A stretch of 64,000 nt of DNA, from the NCBI GenBank assembly GCA_963920635.1, contig OY987298.1:146604257-146668256 (forward strand), in the 5' to 3' direction. The notes under the pieces were generated by a model. The model was not told where the DNA came from and made no database searches. It saw only the letters and a program-made list of their open reading frames with translations. This DNA is from Pseudeuparius sepicola (lineage: Eukaryota > Arthropoda > Insecta > Coleoptera > Anthribidae). Position 1 is the first letter of the stretch; each line of letters starts with the position of its first letter. Shown here piece after piece: positions 1 through 10,352 of the stretch. The translations under genes were made by a program, and so were the position numbers.

Positions 1-1513
1 ACCAATCACTGTCCAATAAAATTAATTGGTACCTACTTTCATCAACATTTCGCGCAACAAGCTTTTCAATTTGCAGAAACTTGTGGCAATTTGGAATTGA
101 ATTATCTTAACGAAAACCTAAACTTATTTTAATCGTTTTAGTACATGTCCTAAATAAAAGCTTATTCTTAAAAAGGTTTTTTTTTTATTTTTTAATTTTG
201 ACATTAATTTATAGAAAATCGTTACGAGGGGATAGAAGCAAAACAGTGTGAATATGACTCTACCTATGTCCAACACACGAGAGAAGTCCGACGAAAAACT
301 CGGCGTAATCGCCAAAGTCCATACTTTGCTAACGGCTGGCGCTTAGACCGAGTTTTTCTTTGGACTTCTCTCGTTTGTTAGACGACTATACATTATATTG
401 TTATATACAGTGGGTCTTCTTACTTCACGGAATATCGAAATAAAGCCAATTTTGGAGAAAACTATTGAAACTACATAAATTTTCCATAAAATTTGCCGAA
501 TTTTCTGTTGGAAATTTCTCTTTTTCGTAAAAAAGTGGGTTTAAAAAACATTTAACGATGAAAATGCACGTAGGCAGTAAACGTAGTTTAAAATAATTAA
601 TTGAAAGATTTTATGTAGATTTAGTTAAATTCATATGAATGAAATATGTGACGTTTCATATTGAAAAAGTATGTGTTTAGAAAAAATAAAGTAGGTATTT
701 GCTTAGAGGTCTGAAATTTGATGTAGTGGTATAAAATTGAAAGGCGAACAACGTTTCTATACAATATTTTTCGAAATTTTGAGAAGTATTTAATGCCGTT
801 TAAGTAATTTTTTCAAAAAAAATGTCAAATTTGAAATCACGTGATTGCTTTTGAGCACGCCATTTGACATCCTTATTTAAGCAAAAAAAATTGGCCATAA
901 CAAAATTAAAAAAGTTATATAGAAGTAGTGCTCGTGATCCAATTGGCAGCAGTTCTCGTCAGAAACTGGTCTTCGTCAGTTCGATTGTTGACCTCTTTAT
1001 TTACATTTTTGCAAACTGTTATATCGGTGATAGTCGACGACTCAGTTCTTGCGTCATGACGAAAGGTAAGAACTTACCTACTTCATAAGTTACAATAAGT
1101 ATTTGCTCTCTCTGGCCAAGTTTTTTAAGATAGGTAGTTCATCTTTACAGTTTACAGTCGAAAACCGATGTATTATTCATTCTCCAAACAATAAAATTAG
1201 AAAGTACTCCGGTGTCATCAAGGAGCGTTCATACTATTCACGCAGTTTTAACATTAAAAATGTCCTGAATAAACAAAACTCAAATTAGTTTTTTCATTAG
1301 CCTCTTGTATGCCAATGAGTTATAATTGCAAGAAATAGTCATTAAAAAAATATTCTAATAAATAAAAATAATATGTTGAGAATTTAATGCCTGCCAATAT
1401 GAACCAATGAAATGATAAATTGTGAAATATTAACCAATAAATCAAGTGATGATTTCAGCGATAATACCACTACTTTAGTGGTATTACACCGTAGTTACCA
1501 CAGAGATCATATA
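1..1513. other. non-coding AT-rich DNA with one hairpin
   Basis: I see no gene here. Short open frames are AT-rich and lack any recognisable domain or splice context. The only clear structure is an imperfect inverted repeat at about 273-372: ACGAGAGAAGTCC on the left is mirrored by GGACTTCTCTCGT on the right, and AAAAACTCGG is mirrored by CCGAGTTTTT. This looks like a small foldback element. A stretch at 1386-1440 resembles 7277-7340, so it belongs to a dispersed or locally duplicated repeat. Confidence 0.55.
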
Positions 1514-2237
1514 CAGGGTGTTCGAAAAATAGACGGAGATATTTTAGAGGGTGATTCCCTGTTAAGAAGTATGAAAAAAAGTTTCTATAAACATGGGTCC
1601 GGAAATGCAGAGTTTTCAAGATACAGGATGTTAAATATATTGCATGTCACTGGACAAAATTGGTTTATCAATTTTTGCAAAAAAAAATCACAAGTGCCTT
1701 GGAAAACAAATAATCAAAAGCATTTCTAGGAAAGAGTGTTATTGCAACTTTTCCAATATCATAACATAAAGTACACTACAACCAATTTTGTCCAGTGACA
1801 TGCAATAAAACGGTTTTTATTTTTTTTTTCTCGAAAACGAAGTGAGATAGGAAAACAATACAAGAGGGAAAGAAGTTGTATTTTTAGATGCTTAATCAAA
1901 CAAAAAATATTAAAGTTACAAAAAAGGTAGTGGCGTACATTTTTTTGATAATAATATTCGCTAAGGTGCCCCCCGGGACGCCACTGGACTTAATAAATTT
2001 AATCTAGTTAGGGCGAAATTAGCCTCTTAATACAACAAATAACATTGCCAAATTTCAACAGAATCGAGTAAATAATTTTTAAGACATTAATAATTTCATG
2101 TTTTATTTTTTTTTATTTAACATCCTGTATCTTGAAAACTCTGCATTTCCGGACCCATGTTTATAGAAACTTTTTTTCATATTTCTTAACAGGGAATCAC
2201 CCTCTAAAATATCTCCGTCTATTTTTCGAACACCCTG
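1514..2237. mobile_element. TA-flanked palindromic element (Tc1/mariner-type foldback)
   Basis: The element starts CAGGGTGTTCG and ends CGAACACCCTG and has TA on both sides (1512-1513 and 2238-2239). Outer arms of about 124 bp (1514-1637 and 2113-2237) are near-perfect inverses. A second, perfect 25-bp inverted repeat is nested inside (1641-1665 and 1780-1804), which suggests one element inserted in another. No transposase is left. Assignment to the IS630/Tc1/mariner superfamily rests on the TA target and on related elements in this window that still hold transposase fragments. Confidence 0.8.
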
Positions 2238-2943
2238 TATATAGGTAGAATGCTGAAGAAGTCCCTTTTTATGGCAAATTGTGGATTTGAGCATGGGCCT
2301 AATGGAACATGCGCATTAGACCTTCAGACCGCGCAATTCAAAACAGTGGTTGTTTTTCTGAATTACTATCTCCCTACAAACTTGTATATTGATAATAAAT
2401 TAAGCTCACCTCAACGTGGACTGGTCAAGACTTCGATAACTACAACCAGGTTCGTTTATACTTGTAAAACTAATTTCGTCCAAACTATACTAGAATTTTC
2501 TTCACTGTTGCTAGAACTTGACTTGTTTTCATCTACCTTTATAACTTTAACACTACAACAAATAAGCTACTAATAGTTTCTTACACCACAATCATGTTAA
2601 TATACCTACTTACTTAATGATTTTAAATTCGTCAAAGATTTTCCGGGCATCCTATGTATAAAAAACATCGTCCAGCACTCTACTTATACCTATTATGATC
2701 TCTATGGTAGTTACGCTAAACCAATATTGTGGTAGATAAAACTGACAAGGTATCCTGATTCCTGATAACTTCTGCACAGTACCAAATTTAAAATAGGACT
2801 AGAAGATACAATTTCAGTTAACACATTGATCGTTAAATATCTACTGACAACATATTTAAAACTGAAGGCTCATCCTAAACAGACTTCAACTTTGAAGCAT
2901 CGCAATTAAATTTAAATGCAGCTAGTTAAGTAAATTTTATATA
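2238..2943. other. intergenic repeat-derived sequence
   Basis: No gene is recognised. The part at 2710-2930 is a diverged direct copy of sequence at about 9420-9530 and 9570-9850, seen in the shared strings ATAGGACTAGAAGATA and CTCATCCTAAA. It is therefore either a dispersed repeat or one half of a local duplication. Confidence 0.5.
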
Positions 2944-3783
2944 CAGTGTGTCCCAGGATTAGCGAATTTATAGGTGTAAATGACAAAAAAATTTCGAGTT
3001 GAAAATTGAGCTTGTGGGGTTCCGCCCTGCTTAGTTTGAAACTAATTTTTGACATAATTTTACTTTCGAAAAATCAAGTACGCTTTGAAAAATTTTAAAA
3101 ATACCGATTTTGTACACTAGTAAAGTGCCCCCTCTGTAGCTTTTACGACAAAAAGAAAGTTGTTCAGAATGAAAAACTGAGTATCTTGCAAAATTTCAAA
3201 ATCCTAGGCCTCCTTTGGTTTTTGTCCCTTTTTTATTGGAAAAGTGGTAAAAAGTGACGTTTTGGTAAAATATATTAAAAAATATTATTAAAGAAAGTTG
3301 TTTATAATTGAAAATTGTGTATAAAAACTAAGCACACCTAATGATAAAATAACAGTCAAAAATTAATGTAGCCGATTATTAATAAATTTAGCATACGTAC
3401 ACAATTTTCAATTCTGAACAACTTTCTTTAATAATATTTTGTAATATCTTTTACCAAAACGTCACTTTTTCTCACTTTTCCAATAAAAAAGGGACAAAAA
3501 TCAAAGGAGGCCTAGGATTTTTAAATTTTGCACAAACACTCAGTTTTTTATTCTGAACAACTTTCTTTAATAACATTTTGTCGTAAAAGCTACAGAGGGG
3601 GCACTTTACTAGTGAAAAAAATCAGTATTTTCAAAATTTAAAAGGCGTACTTGATTTTTCGAAAGTAAAATTATGTCAAAAATTAGTTTCAAACTAAGCA
3701 GGGCGGAGCCACGGAAGCTCAATTTTCAACTCGGATTTTTTTGTCATTTACACCTATAAATTCTCTAATCCTGGGACACACTG
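2944..3783. mobile_element. TA-flanked palindromic element, 840 bp
   Basis: The left end CAGTGTGTCCCAGG is mirrored by the right end CCTGGGACACACTG, with TA on both sides (2942-2943, 3784-3785). The arms are near-perfect inverses of about 390 bp (roughly 2944-3335 and 3400-3783), leaving only about 65 bp of loop. No open frame of a transposase is visible. It has the same ends and layout as the other foldbacks in the window. Confidence 0.82.
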
Positions 3784-3786
3784 TAG

Positions 3787-3848
3787 AAGCACAATAGTCT
3801 AATGGCATGAGTTGCAAGATGTTTCGGGTTCAAATCCCGGTTGTGGCT
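3787..3848 (+). repeat. degenerate tRNA-like sequence, possible SINE head
   Basis: A box-A-like string TAGTCTAATGG (3795-3805) and a good box B, GGTTCAAATCC (from 3827), lie in the order of a pol III promoter. The 3' end TTGTGGCT nearly pairs with the 5' end AAGCACAA, as an acceptor stem would, and a T-run follows. At 62 nt it is too short for a tRNA because most of the anticodon arm is missing. It directly abuts the palindromic element ending at 3785. I read it as a tRNA pseudogene or SINE head, not a working tRNA. Confidence 0.35.
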
Positions 3849-4154
3849 ACTTTTTTATTTTTTCAATCAGACAGAATATACAGGTGTAACTTTGATAAGT
3901 ACAGAAATTTTAAGGGCAGGTCGGGAAAAATGCACTTGTTACGCCTATGCAATTAAAATTTTTCTAAAGTGCATATTAACGTCAAAAATAATTTTTTTTA
4001 AAACGCTATTAAAACCCCTTTTTCCGACGCTACGGCCATGGGTCCTTGACCTTGCCGGGACCAGCTGGAACTGAGGCCGGTTCCGGCGGATCCCCCCCAA
4101 TTCCGCCGTGCAGCGTTGTCAGACGTATAGCTCTTTCACAGTATTTCAGGAATA
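3849..4154. other. non-coding sequence with GC-rich patch
   Basis: No gene is seen. A GC-rich patch at about 4020-4115 stands out from its AT-rich surroundings and may be the body of the repeat headed by the tRNA-like sequence. I cannot identify it. Confidence 0.3.
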
Positions 4155-4990
4155 GTCTTTCAACTAGTTTTTGAACAAATCTTTAATGGTTCTTTTAGCG
4201 AATAGCATGCAAAAAAACTACCTTTCGGATGCCTGGATGATTTTCCTTGCGGGTGTCGTACTCCTTTCTTATGTTATCCAAAAATCCTCTCGAAAATCAC
4301 AAGAAGCACTAGGTAACTGGTTGCCAGTCGAATCGCTTTTTCCGAGGCTTTTTCGCAGTATTTGAAGAATATTGACGCAACCATGTATCATTTGGTGTAT
4401 GTGGAGATTAAATAAATAAATAAATAATTTTTGGACAACTCCTTAAAGGTTCTTTTAGCGAATAGCTCGACGAATAGCATGAAAAAGCCTACCTTTGAGA
4501 TGCATCGATTATTTTTACTATTTTCTTGTGTTTAGATACTATCCAAAAATCTTCACAAAATCACATAAAGCACTAAGTACCTACCTAACTAGTGGCACTG
4601 TTTTTATACGATGGTCGCGAAGGTATAACACTTCATAGTCTCTTTTTACGGAAATACGAACAAAACACTTGTTTTTTTTTTTCACTGCACACTTAAAGCG
4701 GCGCGATGCCAAATATTAGGGACGTCTCGGTTTCCCTCAGCTGATTTATTCCAACGGGGACTCGACTAGGTGGATTATTGTGGTGGAATTAGATCCATAC
4801 CGTATGCGTCTAATAAAACCCGAATTTTCGCGAACCCTTGAAGCTGCTTCTTTTATCCTCGCGCGTAATTGGGGTACCTAGTAGGAACCTATCTAGCACT
4901 GTTTTCATACGAAGGCCGCGAAAGTTTAACACTGCATTTCTTAACGGAAATATGAAAAAATCACTTGTTATTTCACTGCAAATTCGTAGC
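4155..4990. repeat. cluster of diverged direct repeats
   Basis: Three related blocks follow one another. The string GGTTCTTTTAGCGAATAGC starts the shared part at about 4188 and again at about 4448, and both copies continue into similar text ending near AAAGCACTA. The second half of the second copy (about 4600-4690) recurs at 4890-4985 with its CACTGTTTT, ACACTTGTT and TTTCACTGCA landmarks. An (AAAT)n tail at 4412-4430 suggests that retroposed material is included. No protein function is recognised. Confidence 0.5.
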
Positions 4991-5279
4991 GGCAATTGCA
5001 AAAGGTTTGGACATCACTGCTGGTCCAAAAAAATGGCGAACGGATCTGGAAAAATGTACAGAAGCAGGTTCAGTTCCGACGACAGTTCGTAAAACAAAGC
5101 AAAGTAACGGAACAATATCGGTTAGCGAGACGCGACGTTTGCATACGCGTCCACGTTTTGGAAACAGAATTGTTATACCACAGAATAGCCACACGTAAGG
5201 CATTCTGTATAATAATAAATTGCTTGTTGAAGCTGGCGCTCCCAAAAATTACAGGCGGACGCGGATCGATATCAATCAG

Positions 5280-5800
5280 CTGTTAAATCCCAAAATCGGA
5301 CGGACGATCTTCGACTAGCGCGTCGGCTACGGCGCGGCGGTACGGTGACGGAGACGGCGTACGTGCGCACAAGCTTTCCCCCATACCATTCAATACCACT
5401 ATTCGGTGTTGCCGTTTATGCCGACATGTCCCCAAACTGACTTAAAGTCCCTTAAATCCGATTTTTGATTTTCGCGGATTTATACGGGGTTTCTTTCGTT
5501 ATAAGTTAATCTACTATCTCGTATAATTATTACGCACAAAAACGGGTAAATCCATGTAAAAATCCACTACACAATTAAATTTATACGGAATTAAATTACT
5601 AAATCAGGTAAATTTTCAGCACACTTGGCAACATAGTAGCACCGCCCCGAGAGAAGTAGGGGCCGCGAGCCGCGAGCCGCGATTGGCTAATATCGCGCAC
5701 TAGTTATGAGTAGTGGGGATCACCTGTAGTGTCGATGTCAAGTGGCGCCCCGCGCTTGCGCTCCTCGCCCAGCTGTAATTTAGTAGGTCGGCCGGGCCGG
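5280..5800 (+). promoter_or_regulatory. GC- and CpG-rich region, candidate promoter
   Basis: This stretch, most strongly from about 5285 to 5370 and 5640 to 5820, is far richer in GC and CpG than anything nearby and ends in a candidate first exon. The initiator-like motif TCAGTG lies at 5832-5837. No TATA box is evident at a fixed distance. I infer a broad or TATA-less promoter reading rightward; which gene it drives is not proven. Confidence 0.45.
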
Positions 5801-6080
5801 GCGGCGTGGAAATGGAGCAAAATCGAGTGAATCAGTGCCAGTGAATTCATTCGTAATTGTAATTATTGCGCGATTCGGCGCGGCGTCGTTTTTGTGTGAA
5901 GTTGGCGTCGGACGCCAGCGCCCGACGCCAACGTCATATGCCCGCGCCTGGCGAATCTCGGCGAAGGAATGTCGGGCAGTAGTCAAGGGCACGCAGAAGC
6001 TTAAATTCACCAGGAGGAGTCGCTGTTTTTCGGTTTTTGGGGACATTACGCGACATTTCGCCACCAAGTTTTTACGAAAA
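5770..6080 (+). other. candidate non-coding first exon with hairpin
   Basis: GC-rich sequence runs to a consensus splice donor, GTAAGA, at 6081. The exon has no convincing ATG-initiated frame. It contains an 11-bp stem at 5901-5932 (GTTGGCGTCGG against CCGACGCCAAC with a 10-nt loop) that would fold in the RNA. The next good acceptor on this strand that opens a recognisable gene is at 10312, so I propose it as the 5' UTR exon of the gene at 10349-21914. The left end is approximate. Confidence 0.4.
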
Positions 6081-7359
6081 GTAAGAGGAATGGTAAGGAA
6101 TTAACTTGAGAGAGTTCCGAAACGGCAAAGGGTTAAAAAATGCGGAAATGATAAGCACGCCAATTTGACAGTCTTCCCCAACTATTTTCGGAACCGAATA
6201 ATTTTTTATTTACAACCATGTATGTAATATCGACATTTCTGACTTTTTAGAAGTTTGAAAGTGTCAATTTTTTGACTTTTACTTCCCGCCCTCCCGCCCG
6301 GGTGGAAAGTTTACTTTATCTCGAGACACCTCGGTGTGTAATATACTATTAAAAGTAGACAATAGACAGGACAACAACCCTGAGGGGGTTTAAAAGTGGC
6401 GCACCATCAGGCAAGGGTAGAAAAATATTAAAAACGATGAACAAATCGGGGCCGCGCGTTAAATTCACATCAAATGACAGTCTTCCCCCACTTTTTTCGG
6501 AAACGAATAATTTTTTAAAAGTAGATAATACATCCGATCAGAAATTTATTATCCCAAGGTGTCCCAAGAGATGGCTAATTATTAGTATAAAAAAATTGCG
6601 GCCTGAAAATCAGTTGTAAAATAGGTAGGTAGGTAGATACCTACTCCACAAAAGACTTGTCAAAAAATTATGAGTGTGAAATCAGCAATGAGTTTTCTAG
6701 CAATGACTTCTCCGAGCGGCGCTCGGATACATTTCTGCTGCCTAGGGACTTAAAATAACAGTAAAGTGATAAAAACTGACGTGTTTGTTAAATTATTGTG
6801 TGCGCCTGTGAAGAAAGCAATAAACAGTTCGTCACAGCAACCGACATCATAAAAAAACGTGGATACCTACCAGCAGTAATTTTCAAAGGTACCTAGGTAC
6901 CTAATTCTGCAAGCAGATTTATTCCACTCTGACATGCGGCAACGTCGCGGTATTCCCCTTCCTAATCTAACGTTATTCCCCTCCATCTCCTAGGGAGAGG
7001 TTAGACCTCCCCTCTCAGCGCTTCTAGTGACGATCCAGCGGCGTGCATTGAGCACGGATAAAGATTGATTTGCCCCATTTTCTAAACATCGATTAAAAAA
7101 ATATTTTTTTTCATTTTTCGGTTTTATGAACGTCCCCGATTACGTGGTTAAAATTTCTGTACCTATCAAAGATACACCCTGTATATAATTTATATTTATA
7201 ATTTTTGTAGTTAATTTATTTTAATAAGTTAATAAGTAATCAAAAACAAATACTTTTAGAGCGTGTTCACACTTATTCGACACCTGCCAATAATAGAAAC
7301 CAAAATGAAATGACAAAATTTGTGAAATATTAACCAATCACTCATATTTTTAAATCTTA
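6081..7359. other. putative intron sequence with repeat fragments
   Basis: There is no gene. The right end of a TA-flanked palindromic element is visible at about 7150-7182, ending ACACCCTG before TA, without a matching left end. Sequence at 7277-7340 repeats 1386-1440. A paired block with CATCAAATGACAGTCTTCCCC-like text occurs twice (near 6157 and 6468). The rest is unremarkable. Confidence 0.4.
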
Positions 7360-7370
7360 CTCTCTTAAAA

Positions 7371-7412
7371 AGAAAAGAAAAGAAAAGAAAAGAAAAGAAA
7401 AGAAAAGAAAAG
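7371..7412. repeat. (AAAAG)n microsatellite at LINE 3' end
   Basis: About eight perfect AAAAG units sit directly at the 3' end of the minus-strand LINE. The simplest reading is that they are the element's own tail, perhaps expanded after insertion. Confidence 0.9.
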
Positions 7413-7529
7413 AAGACGTTTATTTCCAACAGGATTACACCCAATTATAGGAAATACAAAAGAAAAAGAAATCAAACAATGTGCACTATACATGCATACC
7501 AAAATATTATACATCAAAATAAATATACT

Positions 7530-9158
7530 CTAAAAAGTGATGCTGTTCAAAATAGCCTCCAGAGATTCGTGATGTATATCCCTATCTTTACACAAGCTAT
7601 CAAACTCCTTACATAAAACATACACAGGACACATATACATTACATTTGTATTGATTGAGGGATTGTAAAACACTGGTGTATGACGGGACTCACAACGCGG
7701 TACCATAAAATTAATGCTTTGCAACAGAAATGGGCAATCGATATTGTTATGTAAGATATTATATAGAAATTTTACAGCGATTAATCTCCGTCTCTCATGC
7801 AGTGAGGTCTCTCGACAACGTGACAACAGTAGATCGTGATCATAACCTCTGGGTGCATACACTAGGTCTTCTTTATAAACAAGATATTTAAGGAATCTTC
7901 GCTGTACTGATTCAATACTATTGATGTGGCAGTTGTATATGGGTGACCAGATTAAAGTGCAGGATTCCAGTCTTGAACGGACGGAAGTGTAATATAAGAG
8001 CTTTAGTGTCTGTGGATTTTTAAATAATCTGCTATTCCTTATAACAAATCCCAGTGTCCTTGCAGCTGAAGAAACCCGGTATTGAATGTGAGGTACAAAT
8101 GTAAATTTTTGGTCAAAGTAAACACCTAAATCTTTGATAATATATCCAATCGATCTAAAGCAGTTACTCCAATTTTGTAACTGTAAGTCTATATCCCCCT
8201 GCAAAGAAACACAATCATCGTGGGTTCTAATATTTTTGAAAAGTTTCAGATCATCCGCATACACCAGCTTTTCACACTCAATTTGTCCTATCAAGTCATT
8301 AATAAATATCAGAAATAGGAGTGGACCAAGATTGGACCCCTGTGGCACCCCAGAAGTGGGAGTGAACGAGTGAGATGAGAAACCTTCTATTTCAACAAAT
8401 TGTTTGCGATCGATCAAGTACGAACACAAGAAAGACACGAGATTAAGTGCTGCACCAAACTGTTCCAATTTTGAGAGCAAAACGTAGTGATCAATCTGGT
8501 CAAAGGCCTTCTGGAAATCCGTATACACAACGTCGACTTGCCCCCTGTCATCCAAAACTTCACATATTTGTTGCGACAGGGAGGCAAGATTTGTCAAAGA
8601 CGATCTTTTATTGATGAACCCGTGCTGTTCAGGAAAAACAGAGTTTTTTACGTCAGCATAAATTGCGCCGTGAATTAAAATTTCAAATATTTTAGAAAAG
8701 TTGCAAAGAATTGAGACCGGTCTATAATTGGTAAACTGAGTGGGATCGCCCTTTTTTAAAACGGGACATACTCTCGCAGTTTTCCACAATTCTGGAAAGC
8801 TACATTCCCTTAGACTTAGGTTAAAAATAAACGAGAGTGGTTCGGCCAGAACACGAGCGCAGTCCCTTACCAAGAAACTAGGGATACCATCAACTCCTGC
8901 AGTCATCTTATTTTTTAGTTTTTTGCTTGCGAAAACGACATTTTCTGAAGTAAACCTAGGGATATGCAGTAGATTAGACACATTCAAGTCAGATTCATTT
9001 TTTTCAATGCGTATGTGAGAGACTTTGTATACGCTATTAAAATAAGTTGCAAAATAGTTTACAATATCTTGGGGATTTTTGTATGTCATGTTGTCATTTG
9101 ACATAGCACAGGGAATTCTTGAATGACCTCTTTTACCCCTCACGAACGACCAAAACAC
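7530..9158 (-). pseudogene. LINE ORF2 reverse transcriptase, damaged
   Basis: An open frame of 542 codons encodes a reverse transcriptase of the Jockey/CR1 group. Visible blocks are TAGVDGIPSFLV (about residue 87), NYRPVSIL, the finger/palm block FQKAFDQIDH, SGVPQGSNLGPLLFLIFIND and the catalytic VYADDLKLF (about 298-306). After WSNCFRSIGY the protein jumps straight to IIKDLGVYFD. Family members normally have about 25-30 more residues between palm and thumb at this point, so I infer an in-frame internal deletion. The frame continues upstream only through a shift near 9210, where linker residues around PWFSKDII (9194-9420) are in another frame. The endonuclease is missing. The product was an RNA-templated DNA polymerase; this copy is dead. 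Confidence 0.92.
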
Positions 9159-9193
9159 AGAAGGATCACTAGCAATATTTGACTCCGCACGAA

Positions 9194-9420
9194 TTAGATA
9201 TTGCTTGTAGCCACATTTATTTTTTGTTTTACTGTTCTGCGGAGGTCCATATATTTATGTTTAAAATATTCCGATTTATGGATTTTAAAATCTCGATAGC
9301 ATTTTTCTTTTAAATAAATATTGTCGATAATGTCTTTCGAAAACCAAGGGGGAAAGCGACGCCGTCTATTAACTTTTAAAGGTACACAAGTGTCAAATAT
9401 ATTTCCTCTTAGTGATGTCC
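9194..9420 (-). pseudogene. frame-shifted LINE linker upstream of the RT
   Basis: On the minus strand the frame reads VNRRRRFPPWFSKDII and then a basic helical stretch. This is the usual linker between the endonuclease and RT domains of Jockey/CR1-like ORF2. The continuation YKQYLIRAESNIASDPSVFW is in the frame of the downstream RT, so a single indel near 9210 separates the two parts. Confidence 0.75.
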
Positions 9421-9594
9421 TAGTTAAGCTAAACCAACATCCTGGTATAGGTAAAACTGATCGGTAACCCAATAACTTCTTCACAGTGCCAAATTTAATA
9501 TAGGACTAGAAGATAGGTACGTTAAATATCTATTAGGTCGTGAACACAATAAATATATAATATATTCAAAGACTCATCCTAAATGCCAGCTAGA

Positions 9595-9706
9595 GTTCGC
9601 GAGCGCTAACTTGACACTCGAAAACTTCAGTCTAAACGTATAATAGCACAATTATTATACGATCGCGCTTAGATTGAGTTTTTCGAGTGTCAACTTACGT
9701 GCCTGA
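9595..9706. repeat. imperfect hairpin, foldback relic
   Basis: TTGACACTCGAAAA on the left is mirrored by TTTTTCGAGTGTCAA on the right, with TATAATA and TATTATA facing each other in the centre. The arms are about 40 bp with mismatches. It resembles the hairpin at 273-372 in holding an ACTC-AAAAA core and may be from the same family. Confidence 0.5.
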
Positions 9707-9711
9707 ACTCC

Positions 9712-9776
9712 ATCAAATCAGTGACTATAGTATATATATGTATATAGTATATATAGTATATAGTCACTGATCAAAT
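9712..9776. repeat. short hairpin insert with 7-bp direct repeats
   Basis: ATCAAAT occurs at 9712-9718 and again at 9770-9776. Between them lie 51 bp that begin CAGTGACTATA and end TATAGTCACTG, a perfect 11-bp inverted repeat around an AT-rich centre. This is the layout of a small insertion with a target-site duplication. Confidence 0.65.
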
Positions 9777-10312
9777 AGACTTCAACTTTTTAAGCATGGC
9801 AATTAAATTGCAAATTTTATATGGAAACTCATTGGTCTATTATGGTCTATAAATGTAGTCACATTTTCGAAAAGACAAAATATTCATAATTTTTGTAGTT
9901 AATTTGTTTAATAGGTTTGGTTGTCAAATTACGCCTAAACTCTGAATAATTAAATTATTTGCAGTTGTTAAATTCTCTTCCTAAATACAACTCGTGGTAT
10001 GCCTAATAATCAGATAATACCTTTCCTTAAAATTTATTAATTCATTATAATCCCAATACTAAGAAAATACCACTCCTGCTGCGCAGTCCTGGAATTTTCA
10101 GATTTGGAATTATAATTCGTAAAACGAACGAAAGGTATTAGGCACACCACTCGCCACTTATTTCATTACCAATGATAACAACCATGCAAATGTGTCACCA
10201 ACTCACTAACAGTAATAAAATAAAATACGAAATCCATATTATTTTTGATTTGTTTTTATATATTTATGACATTTTCTTACAAATTATATGACAGTTTTTG
10301 TTTATTTTTCCA
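9777..10312. other. intron or upstream sequence
   Basis: The first part repeats material seen at 2880-2940. The rest is AT-rich without a gene. The 3' end is a good splice acceptor, TTATTTTTCCAG, ending at 10312. Confidence 0.4.
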
Positions 10313-10331
10313 GCATTTCCAAAAAGTGACC

Positions 10332-10352
10332 ATGATGACGCCAAAGATATGA
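10332..10352 (+). promoter_or_regulatory. upstream ORF overlapping the start codon
   Basis: ATG ATG ACG CCA AAG ATA TGA lies just after the acceptor at 10312 and overlaps the main ATG by two bases (ATATGA). In a cap-scanning system this could lower translation or couple it by re-initiation. The frame is visible; the effect is inference. Confidence 0.45.

Larger units (their letters stand above)
7360..9430 (-). mobile_element. 5'-truncated non-LTR retrotransposon (Jockey/CR1-type LINE)
   Basis: The element reads on the minus strand. It starts within the linker between endonuclease and reverse transcriptase (near 9430) and ends in a pentanucleotide tail near 7371-7412, about 120 bp after the ORF stop. 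An AATAAA lies just before the tail on the coding strand (about 7417-7423). The tail is (TTTTC)n in element orientation and not poly(A). Sequence just upstream of the 5' break matches 2715-2860, so the element appears to have landed in a pre-existing repeat. The endonuclease domain is absent, so this copy cannot be autonomous. Confidence 0.85.

Noticed and set aside
5835..6104. 89-codon frame in the GC-rich first exon
   Set aside because: It lacks an ATG start, crosses the splice donor at 6081 and has no domain. GC-rich DNA often has long open frames.
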